A stretch of DNA of 64,000 nucleotides from DASQDN01 sp963844855 (GTDB lineage Bacteria > Acidobacteriota > Terriglobia > Bryobacterales > Bryobacteraceae): NCBI GenBank assembly GCA_963844855.1, contig CAWJQP010000051.1, forward strand, positions 341,994 to 405,993. Direction: 5' to 3'. The notes below the pieces were generated by a model that was given only the letters and a program-made list of their open reading frames with translations, was not told the origin of the DNA and searched no databases. The position numbers were made by a program, and so were the translations under genes. Below, piece after piece: positions 36,371 to 45,413 of the stretch. Positions within the stretch are counted from its first letter, which is position 1; each line of letters starts with the position of its first letter.

Positions 36371-38775
36371 TGTACGCTGACGTCGCGCTGCCCGTTCCTC
36401 TTGACCATGCGTTCACTTACCTGCTTCCGACAACTCTTCGCCACCGCGTGGCAGTTGGCTGCCGGTTGATCGTGCCGTTCGGCTCACGCAAACTGACGGG
36501 CGTCGTTGTCCATACGCATTCTGTACGCCCCGATGTGCCTGTGAAGGAAGCGTTTCGGCTACTAGACGAGGAACCCGTACTCGAACCTCATCTGATCCGC
36601 CTGGGTCGTTGGATTGCGAGCTACTATTGCGCCCCGATTGGCGAAGTGCTGCGGGTCATGATACCCCTCGGTGGGGAGATGCGATCGTCCAAGGTGTATT
36701 CGCTCACCGACGCTGGACGAGATGCGGCACGCCAGCTTCTGTTCGATGCGGGGTCCGAAGATACTACCATACAAATTCTTCGATTGCTCGAGAGGCGCCA
36801 GATCTCGGCAGCGTACCTGACCAAGAAGATCGCGGATGCTCCCAAAGCATTGCGGTCGTTGTTGAAGAAGGGGTTCGTCGAATTCGAAGACGTGCAGGAG
36901 CGGCGAGATCCTTTGCGAAGCTCAGCTTCCCGTTTGACCGTCCACTCGCCAGGCCAGTGGCCGGAAGGCAAGTTAAAGAAATCGGAGCGAGAACTCTTAA
37001 GTTATCTGGAATTGCATCCAGGTACGCACAATCTTGCCGAGGTCGATGCCATCGTTAAGGGCGCGAGCGAGGCGGCACGAGCCTTGGCGCGGCGACAGAT
37101 TCTCAGCCTCGAAATTGAAGCTCCGGCAGCGCCTCAACATCCGTTCAAAGCCCGTCCTGACTTGAACCGGCATCAACAAGTTGCCTTCGACGCGATTGTG
37201 AGCGCCATCGAATCCAAACAATTCCATGCCTTTATGTTGCAGGGCGTTACAGGGTCGGGTAAGACAGAAGTCTACATGCAATCTATCGAGGCCGTCCTCG
37301 ATTCCGGCCGCAATGCGCTTCTGCTCGTGCCTGAAATCGCTTTGACACCGGCGATGGCGGGCCAGTTCTATCACAGGTTCGGCGAAGGCGTCGCGATCTT
37401 GCACTCTGCTTTCCATGACTCTGAGCGCGCCGAGCAATGGCGACGCATTCGGAAAGGACAGTCGCGTGTTGTCGTGGCGACGCGGTCCGGTGTGTTCGCT
37501 CCCGTGCAAAACCTGGGGTTAATCATCATCGACGAGGAACATGACGGCAGTTACAAGCAGCAGGATACGCCTCGATATAACGGCAGAGATGTCGCTGTGG
37601 TGCGCGCCAGCGAGGCGCAAGCCTGTGTCATTTTGGGATCGGCTACGCCGAGTCTCGAATCGCGCTACAACGTCGAACGCGGAAAATACACTCTGCTTCA
37701 ATTGCCTGAGCGCGTCGAAAGCCGTCCAATGCCCAATGTAGAACTGATCGACATGCGCGTTGAATTTCTGGACACGCGCAAACAGTCGACGTTCTCAAGG
37801 CGCTTGCTTACTGCGATTGGCGAGAAACTCGAGGCAGGTGAGCAGGTGATGCTGCTCCATAACCGCCGAGGGTTTTCGTCATTTGTCGCGTGTCGATCAT
37901 GTGGTGAGCGGATACAATGCGTCAATTGTTCGGTTACTCTGACGTATCATCGGCGCGACAAGCGCATGCTCTGCCACTATTGCGGTTATGCCGAGCGTGT
38001 GCCATCCCAATGCCCGAAATGCAAGAGCGAGCATATTTACTTTCTCGGATTGGGCTCGGAGCGCGTTGAAGATGAATTGCATCGCGAGTTTCCACAGGCT
38101 CGCATCGCTCGCATGGACCGCGACACAGTTACAGGGAAGCGGCATTTTGAAACGATCCTGACGGGATTTCGGGAGCGCGCCTACGATATCCTCGTCGGGA
38201 CGCAAATGATCGCGAAGGGACATGACATTCCCAACGTGACTCTGGTGGGTGTCATCTCAGCGGACGTTGGCTTAGGTATGCCGGATTTCCGTGCGGCAGA
38301 GCGCACATTTCAATTATTGACACAGGTAGCCGGACGCGCGGGTCGAGGAGATCTTCCTGGACAAGTTCTGATCCAGACAATCAATCCCGATCATTATGCG
38401 GTGCGGCTGTCAGCGGCCCAGGATTTTCTGGCGTTCTACAACCAGGAGATTCATTTTCGCAAGGCGATGCGATATCCGCCCTTCTCAGCGCTCGCCAACA
38501 TCTTGCTGAGAAGCGAAAAACAGGAAGACGCAATGCGCATGAGCGGCGAAATCTCGCACCTGCTGACCCCTCCTCCAGAGAATCTCAAAGTGATGGGACC
38601 GGCGGAGGCGCCAGTGCCCAGGCTGAAGAACGAATACCGGTATCAGCTCCTGATCAAAGCCAAAGATCGACGGATTCTGAATCAGACCTTGCAGCAACTA
38701 CGAGCCTACGCCATTGAACATAAGTGGAACGCCACTTCCCTGGTCATTGACGTGGACCCGCTAACTTTGTTGTAA
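36370..38775 (+). CDS. priA: Primosomal protein N' (replication restart helicase PriA)
   Basis: This 801-residue SF2 helicase has an N-terminal PriA DNA-binding domain (VALPVPLDHAFTYLLP), Walker A GVTGSGKTEVY, the DEEH box IIDEEHDGSYKQ and an inserted zinc-binding domain with paired cysteines (CRSCGERIQCVNC and CHYCGYAERVPSQCPKC). It reloads DnaB at stalled forks. GTG 36370 overlaps the xylulokinase stop, so translation is coupled to the sugar-kinase genes although the roles are unrelated. Confidence 0.93.
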   Translation: MYADVALPVPLDHAFTYLLPTTLRHRVAVGCRLIVPFGSRKLTGVVVHTHSVRPDVPVKEAFRLLDEEPVLEPHLIRLGRWIASYYCAPIGEVLRVMIPLGGEMRSSKVYSLTDAGRDAARQLLFDAGSEDTTIQILRLLERRQISAAYLTKKIADAPKALRSLLKKGFVEFEDVQERRDPLRSSASRLTVHSPGQWPEGKLKKSERELLSYLELHPGTHNLAEVDAIVKGASEAARALARRQILSLEIEAPAAPQHPFKARPDLNRHQQVAFDAIVSAIESKQFHAFMLQGVTGSGKTEVYMQSIEAVLDSGRNALLLVPEIALTPAMAGQFYHRFGEGVAILHSAFHDSERAEQWRRIRKGQSRVVVATRSGVFAPVQNLGLIIIDEEHDGSYKQQDTPRYNGRDVAVVRASEAQACVILGSATPSLESRYNVERGKYTLLQLPERVESRPMPNVELIDMRVEFLDTRKQSTFSRRLLTAIGEKLEAGEQVMLLHNRRGFSSFVACRSCGERIQCVNCSVTLTYHRRDKRMLCHYCGYAERVPSQCPKCKSEHIYFLGLGSERVEDELHREFPQARIARMDRDTVTGKRHFETILTGFRERAYDILVGTQMIAKGHDIPNVTLVGVISADVGLGMPDFRAAERTFQLLTQVAGRAGRGDLPGQVLIQTINPDHYAVRLSAAQDFLAFYNQEIHFRKAMRYPPFSALANILLRSEKQEDAMRMSGEISHLLTPPPENLKVMGPAEAPVPRLKNEYRYQLLIKAKDRRILNQTLQQLRAYAIEHKWNATSLVIDVDPLTLL

Positions 38776-38788
38776 TCGTGCGAAAAAA

Positions 38789-39577
38789 ATGCATAGCGTC
38801 GTGGAACAGAATCTACGGACTGCGATGCGGGCCTATGCGCTAGCAGGAGGGGCCAGCGACGCGCGCGAATACCCGGGTGTTGCGCTAACGTTTTCCGGAC
38901 TCGATGTGCCTGTATTCAACTCGGCCATGTTGACAGGGCAGACGGACGATATCGAGAGATTGATCGCAACCGCAGATCTTCACTTCCGGGCTAAGAAAGC
39001 CGGTTGGACCTTCTGGGTGTGCGAGGATCTGCTGCCGGCGAATATGCGCAACTCGGCGTTGCAAGACATTTTTCTGGGAAAGGGTATGCGCCGGATCGCC
39101 GAGCCTCCGGGTATGTACACGGATTTCATCGCGTCACCGTCAAAACCGCCGGCGGAGATGACGTTTGCGCGTGTCGACTCAGTCCAAACACGAACGGAAT
39201 TCGCCCATCTCGCATCGGTTGTATTCTCTTTGCGTTTCGGTGTGGCTAAGCGCATTTACTCAGCGACCGAACTATGGGCGCCTCCGTCATATGGTTGGAT
39301 TGGATATTTTGAGGGAAAACCGGTCGGGCTCGTAACAGTTGTAATCGCAGGGGGCGCGGCAGGCGTCTATTCTCTCGGTACGCTTCCGCAGCACCAGTGC
39401 TGCGGATTCGGAGAAACACTTCTCCGTCATGCCCTTGACGACGCTCGAAGACACAGCGGCATTGAATGCTCGGTCCTGCAGGCGACCACGCAAGGCATGA
39501 GCCTCTACCTGCGGTTGGGATATCGCGTTGTGACGAAGTTCAGTATATATCTCCGAGAAGGTTGCGCCTCTTTTTGA
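38789..39577 (+). CDS. GNAT-family N-acetyltransferase
   Basis: The protein is 262 residues. The C-terminal half carries the acetyl-CoA fold: VGLVTVVIAGGAAGVYSLGT (strand 4), a modified pyrophosphate loop QHQCCGFGETLLRHALDDA and the terminal SLYLRLGYRVV. The N-terminal 120 residues resemble a degenerate second GNAT half. The usual R/Q-x-x-G-x-G/A loop is here QCCGFG. The substrate is unknown. It starts 13 bases after priA. Confidence 0.8.
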   Translation: MHSVVEQNLRTAMRAYALAGGASDAREYPGVALTFSGLDVPVFNSAMLTGQTDDIERLIATADLHFRAKKAGWTFWVCEDLLPANMRNSALQDIFLGKGMRRIAEPPGMYTDFIASPSKPPAEMTFARVDSVQTRTEFAHLASVVFSLRFGVAKRIYSATELWAPPSYGWIGYFEGKPVGLVTVVIAGGAAGVYSLGTLPQHQCCGFGETLLRHALDDARRHSGIECSVLQATTQGMSLYLRLGYRVVTKFSIYLREGCASF

Positions 39578-39600
39578 CGATCTGCCACACTCGAAGAAAG

Positions 39601-40335
39601 ATGCAAGTATGGCTGCTCCGATCACTCGCGCTGATCCTCTGCGCCCCCGTTGGCGCTGAGGTTCCGCAAGCTATTGGAAAGAAGCTCACTTGGGAATACG
39701 GAGTTGAGTGGAGGCTGGTCCGCGCAGGCACAGCCAAAATGACCTGGGCGCCTGAAAGTACCGGTTTCCAGGGCAGCCTGGACATCGTATCGGAGGGATT
39801 GGTCTCCAAGTTATACCGTGTGTACGACCAATATCGCGCACAAATGACCGATCAGCTGTGCGCTGCAACGGTGAATATCCACGCCGAAGAAGGCAAACGG
39901 CGTCGCGATACGGCCATTACATTCTCGGGTGGCAAGGCTGCGTTTACGGAACGGGATCTATTGAAGAACAACGCCGTTGTACTTGCGAAGGAAACTCCTA
40001 TTCCCGAGTGTGTCCATGACTACATTGGGGGCCTGCAACAACTCCGGATGCAACGTCCCGAACTGGGTCAATCGGTGCAGATTCCCCTGAGCAATGGTAA
40101 AAAAGCTGCCCCGGTGAAAGTTGAGGCCCAGGAGCGGGAAGAGGTCACAACCCCGCTTGGAAAATTCAAAGCGATCCGCTATGAAGTCTTCATGTTCAAT
40201 GATGTCATCATAAATAAGAAGGCGCGTTTGTACATTTGGCTCACCGACGACGATCGCCGGCTGCCGGTGCAGATTCGCGTTCGGATGCAGTTCCTGATCG
40301 GTACTATCGAGCTGAAACTCGAAAAACAGGAGTGA
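39601..40335 (+). CDS. Exported DUF3108-like protein
   Basis: This is a 244-residue protein with a signal peptide (WLLRSLALILCAPVGAEV) and a lipocalin-like all-beta body: LTWEYGVEWRLVRAGTAKM, KAIRYEVFMF and RLYIWLTDDDRRLPVQIRV. This order of strands is characteristic of DUF3108 family periplasmic proteins. Their function is not established. I chose ATG 39601 for the signal peptide. It is followed 10 bases later by another exported protein and lies in the priA-led plus-strand run. Confidence 0.75.
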   Translation: MQVWLLRSLALILCAPVGAEVPQAIGKKLTWEYGVEWRLVRAGTAKMTWAPESTGFQGSLDIVSEGLVSKLYRVYDQYRAQMTDQLCAATVNIHAEEGKRRRDTAITFSGGKAAFTERDLLKNNAVVLAKETPIPECVHDYIGGLQQLRMQRPELGQSVQIPLSNGKKAAPVKVEAQEREEVTTPLGKFKAIRYEVFMFNDVIINKKARLYIWLTDDDRRLPVQIRVRMQFLIGTIELKLEKQE

Positions 40336-40345
40336 ACGTCCAAGT

Positions 40346-41389
40346 ATGATGCGAGTTTTGTTGGCACTCGTCCTTTGCGGCGTACTCTGCGCTGAAGTGC
40401 GGATGAACGTTGAGCAGTTGCGCGCATTCATTCAATCGTCGAAAAAATTGGGTCATTCCGACAAACAGATTGCCGACTATGTGAAGACAATCCGAATGAC
40501 GGAGCGCCTGGATGAGTCGACTATCGAGGATATTGGCGGTTCACCAAGAACACTTGAGGCGATGCGACGGCTAGCCGAAGCCAGCAAGAGTTTGCCGGCG
40601 CCGAAGCCACCGGCGCCGAAACCAGTTGTCCAACCGATTCCTCCGCCGGATGCTGCCGAGCAGGAACGTGTCCTCACGACTGCGCGCGAATACGCGCTTG
40701 ACTATTCGAAGAAACTGCCTAACTTTATCTGTACTCAGGTGACGCGTCGGTTCGAAGACCCGACGGGACTCGAGTTCTGGCAAGGGCAGGATACCGTTGT
40801 CGAGAAGCTAAGTTTCTTTGAGCAGAAGGAAGACTATAAGCTGCTATTCGTCAACAATAGGGCGTTTACGGGCACCCGCGAACGGATCGGGGGAACGGTG
40901 ACGCGCGGCGAGTTCGGTACGCGATTGAAGGAAGTCTTCGACCCCAAATCGGAAGCTACTTTCGAATGGGAACGATGGGCGACGCTTCGAGGGAAGCGGA
41001 TGCACGTTTTTCATTACCGGATCAGGCAGGAGCGTTCCGAGTACACGGTCAGGTACGGAGACAACACCACGGTGCCAGGGTATGAAGGCTTGGTTTACAT
41101 CGATCGTGAAACGATGGCCGTCATGCGCATCACGCAGGATGTGAAGGAGATGCCCGTTGGCTTCGCGATTCAAGGGATTCTCGCCATCCTCGACTACGAC
41201 TTCACAAAAGTCGCTGAACAGGAGTTTGTGCTGCCATTGAAAGCTTCCACGGTCGCCCGAATGGGTAAGCACTTGTTTAAGAATGACGTGGAGTTCCGGA
41301 ACTATAACCGATTCGGCGCCGAAGCTACGATCACTTTTGCGCCTGATCCACTTCCCGAAGAGGAATTAAAGGAACAACCAGCGAAGTAG
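40346..41389 (+). CDS. Exported hypothetical protein with proline-rich linker
   Basis: This 347-residue protein has a signal peptide (VLLALVLCGVLCAEV; the Leu-Val-Leu-Cys-Gly could act as a lipobox). An N-terminal helical segment (about 20-85) and a Pro/Lys linker (about 88-105) precede a beta-rich domain of about 240 residues with KLPNFICTQVTRRF. I do not recognise a named family; similar exported proteins are common in acidobacteria. It follows the DUF3108-like gene and converges on the membrane protein gene only 5 bases away. Confidence 0.7.
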   Translation: MMRVLLALVLCGVLCAEVRMNVEQLRAFIQSSKKLGHSDKQIADYVKTIRMTERLDESTIEDIGGSPRTLEAMRRLAEASKSLPAPKPPAPKPVVQPIPPPDAAEQERVLTTAREYALDYSKKLPNFICTQVTRRFEDPTGLEFWQGQDTVVEKLSFFEQKEDYKLLFVNNRAFTGTRERIGGTVTRGEFGTRLKEVFDPKSEATFEWERWATLRGKRMHVFHYRIRQERSEYTVRYGDNTTVPGYEGLVYIDRETMAVMRITQDVKEMPVGFAIQGILAILDYDFTKVAEQEFVLPLKASTVARMGKHLFKNDVEFRNYNRFGAEATITFAPDPLPEEELKEQPAK

Positions 41390-41394
41390 TTCTT

Positions 41395-43254
41395 TTACGG
41401 CATTACTTCGAAGGTTCCGAACAGCAACCCGAGTTCGCGCTGGTCGGGCGGCGCCACTAACGCCCGGCTGACTTCTACGGTAACAAGCATCGAGGGCTTT
41501 CTGGCGAATTCGGGTGGTATATCGTAGGTTGGATTCAACGAAGTATCGCCGGTCTTGACCTCAGCCGTTCCGATACGGCGACCGTCGATGCGGACTTCCA
41601 CCGTGAATGGCCCGGCGGCTGTGTGCTGCGGTGTCAGATATGCCTGAAACGTCAGCTTCCCGTTCGGACCAGCAGGGCCTCGCATCTCTACAGATGCGCG
41701 CTTACCGCTCCAACAGCCACCCTGTGTCGGCGTAAACCATCCTTCCGTCCGAAACTTTGCGAATGACGGTATGTCGGCATCGATGATATGCGGGTACGTG
41801 ATCTGTGACTCAAAAGTCAGCATCCGCAGATAGGCAGAAGAAACATTGCGCAGAGGAAACTGCGAGGCATCGTAAACCACTGCCTCTTTGGCGCGCAATG
41901 CTTCAAGGGCAACAGCGTCCGGCAAAAAGCGGTCGCCTATGCTGCCCATCTCGGGAAAGCGAACGAGGGCTTTTTGGGTGTCTTCCGTAAGGTACAGGCG
42001 CTGCCAGCCTAGAACCCGTTGCGGCCGATCGTAAAGTCCATTCCAGAACAGATCACTATCTACGCCTTTCAGGATGATCGTCTTGTCGGGATACCGCTTG
42101 TGAGCCGATGCGATTCCACGAACCAGGTGCCGGACTCTTCGGGACTCGTACGACCACTTGCGCGTGAGAATCCATGTTTGCCAAATGCATGGCGCTGCAA
42201 AGAGCGTGATCGCGACTAGGGCGATTATTCGCGTACTAATGTTCGTTCTCCAAGCAGTTACAATTGCCCATCCGCCAAGCATCGCGAGACCGATCGTAGG
42301 CACAGTCAAGTAGTAGTCCGAGACGTGATTTGCCAAAGGTAAATACGGCGCGAGAGCAATAATGTACCAAGTGAGGAGCAATAGAACGAGCCAGTTCCGC
42401 TTGAGCAGCATGGCAACCGCGAAGATCGAGATTGCAGCCAGCACTACAAACGCGGCATTGTTGACTTGTAGTGTCGTGACGTTCCGAAGGCCCGAGAGAT
42501 GAGAGGCCGAAACCGACATCAGAACATACTCGCCGAGGACGTGCAAAAGGCTGAACGGCGACCAGTCCATGGCATAAACAGCATTCTGCATTGAGCGGCC
42601 AACGCTCCTATGCCAAAACGTGTATACGCAGGAAACCACGAACATCGGAGCGATATGTATGAGATATCGCCGCGCGAACAGGAACAAATAGGTCACGGCG
42701 ATCGCTGGAAAGACAACATTCAACTCAAGCGCTCCGAAACCGAGCAGGAAAGAAATCCAAAGTCCGATATAGTAGCGCCGATCGCCGCTGTCTGTGTAGC
42801 GCAGCAGCAGGTACATATCGAGAAGTAAAAAAAACGCGCAGAGAATCTGGTTATAGGCCGATGTCCAGACCATCGGCTCATAGAGAACAGGGCTGGCGAG
42901 CCAGAGTAGCGGCGCAAGGAATCCCGCGACAGCCGAACCCGTCAGCCGCCGAGTCACCAGACTCATCAGGATTAGGTTGCAGAATTGCGTGCAGAAGACA
43001 AGCGCGCGGTAGGGCAGGGCATCCATTCCAAACAGATGCCAAAAGCTGAGGAAAAACAGGCGTTCACTAATGGGCCGCACCGTCCCTTGCGCCATCGGAG
43101 TAAAGATGGCGCCAAGGAACGAATCAAAATCATGGACCAGCGTGTGCAAACTTAGCCACGCGAAATCGTCCTGTTGAAACCATGCCTTCAGGCCATGCCA
43201 GTAGAGCGCAAGGCAGAATAACGGCGGAATGATCCAGTAAAGATATCTAGCCAC
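41395..43254 (-). CDS. Polytopic membrane protein, GT-C glycosyltransferase-like
   Basis: This 619-residue protein has roughly ten to eleven hydrophobic helices in residues 1-370 and a soluble C-terminal region of about 240 residues. The first loop carries FQQDDFAWLS, the acidic pair typical of the catalytic loop in GT-C glycosyltransferases that use lipid-linked sugars. The C-terminal 100 residues look like a beta-sandwich. Its start overlaps the end of pgk by 8 bases, so it is the last gene of the nth-pgk minus-strand run. The donor and acceptor are unknown. Confidence 0.75.
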   Translation of the reverse strand: MARYLYWIIPPLFCLALYWHGLKAWFQQDDFAWLSLHTLVHDFDSFLGAIFTPMAQGTVRPISERLFFLSFWHLFGMDALPYRALVFCTQFCNLILMSLVTRRLTGSAVAGFLAPLLWLASPVLYEPMVWTSAYNQILCAFFLLLDMYLLLRYTDSGDRRYYIGLWISFLLGFGALELNVVFPAIAVTYLFLFARRYLIHIAPMFVVSCVYTFWHRSVGRSMQNAVYAMDWSPFSLLHVLGEYVLMSVSASHLSGLRNVTTLQVNNAAFVVLAAISIFAVAMLLKRNWLVLLLLTWYIIALAPYLPLANHVSDYYLTVPTIGLAMLGGWAIVTAWRTNISTRIIALVAITLFAAPCIWQTWILTRKWSYESRRVRHLVRGIASAHKRYPDKTIILKGVDSDLFWNGLYDRPQRVLGWQRLYLTEDTQKALVRFPEMGSIGDRFLPDAVALEALRAKEAVVYDASQFPLRNVSSAYLRMLTFESQITYPHIIDADIPSFAKFRTEGWFTPTQGGCWSGKRASVEMRGPAGPNGKLTFQAYLTPQHTAAGPFTVEVRIDGRRIGTAEVKTGDTSLNPTYDIPPEFARKPSMLVTVEVSRALVAPPDQRELGLLFGTFEVMP

Positions 43255-44428
43255 CGATCTTGTCGGTCAACGCCGCCACACCGGGCAGTTCGACGCCGGC
43301 CAGAAACTCGAGTGACGCTCCTCCGCCTGTAGACACATGCGTAATCTTAGAGGACACACCTGCTGTCTTGATGGCCTTTTCGGAGTCGCCACCACCCACC
43401 ACAGAGATCGCCCCGGATTCGGCTACCGCTTTTGCGACTGCTACGGTGCCCACGTCGTATGGAGGCAATTCGAAAACACCCATGGGACCGTTCCAAATGA
43501 TCGTCTTCGATGCGGCAATGGCCTTCGCGAAGAGATCGACGGTCTTTGGGCCGATGTCGAGCGCCATCGTATCGGCAGGAATCGTGTCGACGTAACTGGC
43601 CTCACCGCCCCCTTTGAATTCGGGAGCCACTGCGTGATCAATGGGTAACACAAGCTTGTCACCGGCTTTAGCCATCAAATCCTTGGCGAGGTCGATCTTG
43701 TCTACCTCTACGAGCGACTTACCTGTGGGTTCGCCCTTGGCTTTGAAGAATGTATAGGCCATGGCGCCGCCGATCAATAGCTTATCCACAACCTTCATGA
43801 GGTTTTGAATGACCTCAATCTTGTCCGATACTTTGGCGCCGCCAAGAATGGCAATCGACGGACGGTCGGGATTACTGGTAACCTTGCCGAGCCATTCAAG
43901 CTCTTTATCCATCAGCAAGCCGGCGGCCGCCTTGGGCATGAACTCAATAATTCCAACCGTGGACGCATGTGCTCGATGAGCGGAACCGAAAGCGTCATTC
44001 ACATACACGTCTGCAAGAGCGGCAAGTTTCTTCGAGAACCCAGGGTCGTTCTTTTCTTCTTCGGGATGAAAACGTAGGTTTTCAAGCAGCACGACCTCGC
44101 CGGGCTTCGGACGCATCGCCTCGACTTCCGGCCCCACGCAGTCCGGAGCCATTTTCACGGGGCGGCCGAGCAGTTCCTCGAGTCGCTTGGCCACTGGCTG
44201 CAGACTCATTTCTGGGTTCGGTTTGCCCTTGGGTCGGCCGAGGTGACTCGCAAGAACTAACCCTGCGCCTTCCTTCAAAGCATATTCGATCGTCGGAATC
44301 GAAGCTTTGATTCTCTTATCGCTCGTGATCTCCTTCCCACCTGGGGCGAATGGAACGTTGAAGTCAACCCGAATGAAGACAACCTTGTTCTCTAGATCCA
44401 AATCACGAATAGATAGCTTAGTGGACAT
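43247..44428 (-). CDS. pgk: Phosphoglycerate kinase
   Basis: This 393-residue glycolytic enzyme shows the N-terminal 3-phosphoglycerate site RVDFNVPF, IEYALKEGAGLVLASHLGRP and ENLRFHPEE. The nucleotide domain has AILGGAKVSDKIEV, TIIWNGPMGVFE and the C-terminal VVGGGDSEKAI and HVSTGGGASLEF. Length and motifs are complete. It transfers phosphate from 1,3-bisphosphoglycerate to ADP. It lies 34 bases after a GlcNAc-kinase-like gene in the same operon; gap and tpi are not in the window. Confidence 0.95.
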   Translation of the reverse strand: MSTKLSIRDLDLENKVVFIRVDFNVPFAPGGKEITSDKRIKASIPTIEYALKEGAGLVLASHLGRPKGKPNPEMSLQPVAKRLEELLGRPVKMAPDCVGPEVEAMRPKPGEVVLLENLRFHPEEEKNDPGFSKKLAALADVYVNDAFGSAHRAHASTVGIIEFMPKAAAGLLMDKELEWLGKVTSNPDRPSIAILGGAKVSDKIEVIQNLMKVVDKLLIGGAMAYTFFKAKGEPTGKSLVEVDKIDLAKDLMAKAGDKLVLPIDHAVAPEFKGGGEASYVDTIPADTMALDIGPKTVDLFAKAIAASKTIIWNGPMGVFELPPYDVGTVAVAKAVAESGAISVVGGGDSEKAIKTAGVSSKITHVSTGGGASLEFLAGVELPGVAALTDKIGG

Positions 44429-44462
44429 GGGGTGAAACTTCAGGTTATCACCCGTCTTCGCC

Positions 44463-45413
44463 CTATTTCTCGGCTTCAGCGGCGCCGGAAATCGACACGT
44501 GTAGACCAGCGGCGGTGAATGCTTCGATTAGAGCTCCAACACCGGGACCATATTGCGGGGCGATCACCTGGTTCCCGTCCTCCAGTTCAACCAGCAGCCG
44601 AAAGCGCTCACGAAGCATTTCACTTTTGAAGACACCGCCGATATAGGCAGCTTTGGCGGGTTCGCCATGAGCGAAAATCTGGATGCGCACGGCTGATAGC
44701 GCCGTCGCCAGTTGTTGCGCAGCGTTTACGATGATGTTACGAGCAACTGCATCCCCGTCATTCGCAGCCGCGTCTACGACCTTCGACAGCGCTGCGATCG
44801 CCGGTCGTGGGAATTCCGGCGTATAGAAACGATGCAGTAAATCGTTAGCGTCAGCCGAGCCCGTCTCCTGCAGGAGCGCATTATGTAGCGACGTAGCCGG
44901 ACCCCATCCCTCTTCGTGACGCAGAATAGCGCGCAAGGCCTGTCTAGTAATGTCGAAACCTCCACCCTCGTCGCCGAAGATGTAACCCCAACCAGCAACG
45001 CGCGCGAATTTGCGAGCCGCATTTCTGCCATAAGCGATCGAGCCGGTACCCGCGATGCAGATCATTCCCGGATCGCCAGATGTTGCCCCTGCCAAAGCAA
45101 TCACCGCATCTGTTGTGACGTTATAGCCTTGCGACCGAACCAGTTCCCGCAGGTAATCAGCCTTATCTCCGGGACCGCCGCTGAACCCTGCACAGACGTG
45201 TTCGAACTGAACCGTCGTTGCGTCGAGACCAGCTTGCGCACAAGCAGGCTTGAGACACTCGTCAATGGCTCTCTTGAACTTTGCGCGACCTTCGGCGGCT
45301 CCAACGTGATTGCACGGTCCACCACGGCCGCTTCCCAGAATCCGCCCAGTATCGTCGCCAATGACGGCGGTTGTACTAGACTGGCCTCCATCAATCCCCA
45401 GGAATAGGCGCAT
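44463..45413 (-). CDS. N-acetylglucosamine kinase-like protein (BadF/BcrA ATPase family)
   Basis: This 316-residue ASKHA-fold kinase has the phosphate-1 loop LFLGIDGGQSSTTAVIGDD, phosphate-2 region CIAGTGSIAYG, GWGYIFGDEGGGFDI and the adenosine loop KAAYIGGVFKSE. The GDEGGGFDI/GRGGPCNH pattern fits eukaryote-type N-acetylglucosamine kinases and bacterial amino-sugar kinases rather than activases, which would carry an Fe-S cysteine pair. It overlaps the tldE stop by one base and precedes pgk. It probably recycles amino sugars from cell wall. Confidence 0.82.
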   Translation of the reverse strand: MRLFLGIDGGQSSTTAVIGDDTGRILGSGRGGPCNHVGAAEGRAKFKRAIDECLKPACAQAGLDATTVQFEHVCAGFSGGPGDKADYLRELVRSQGYNVTTDAVIALAGATSGDPGMICIAGTGSIAYGRNAARKFARVAGWGYIFGDEGGGFDITRQALRAILRHEEGWGPATSLHNALLQETGSADANDLLHRFYTPEFPRPAIAALSKVVDAAANDGDAVARNIIVNAAQQLATALSAVRIQIFAHGEPAKAAYIGGVFKSEMLRERFRLLVELEDGNQVIAPQYGPGVGALIEAFTAAGLHVSISGAAEAEK

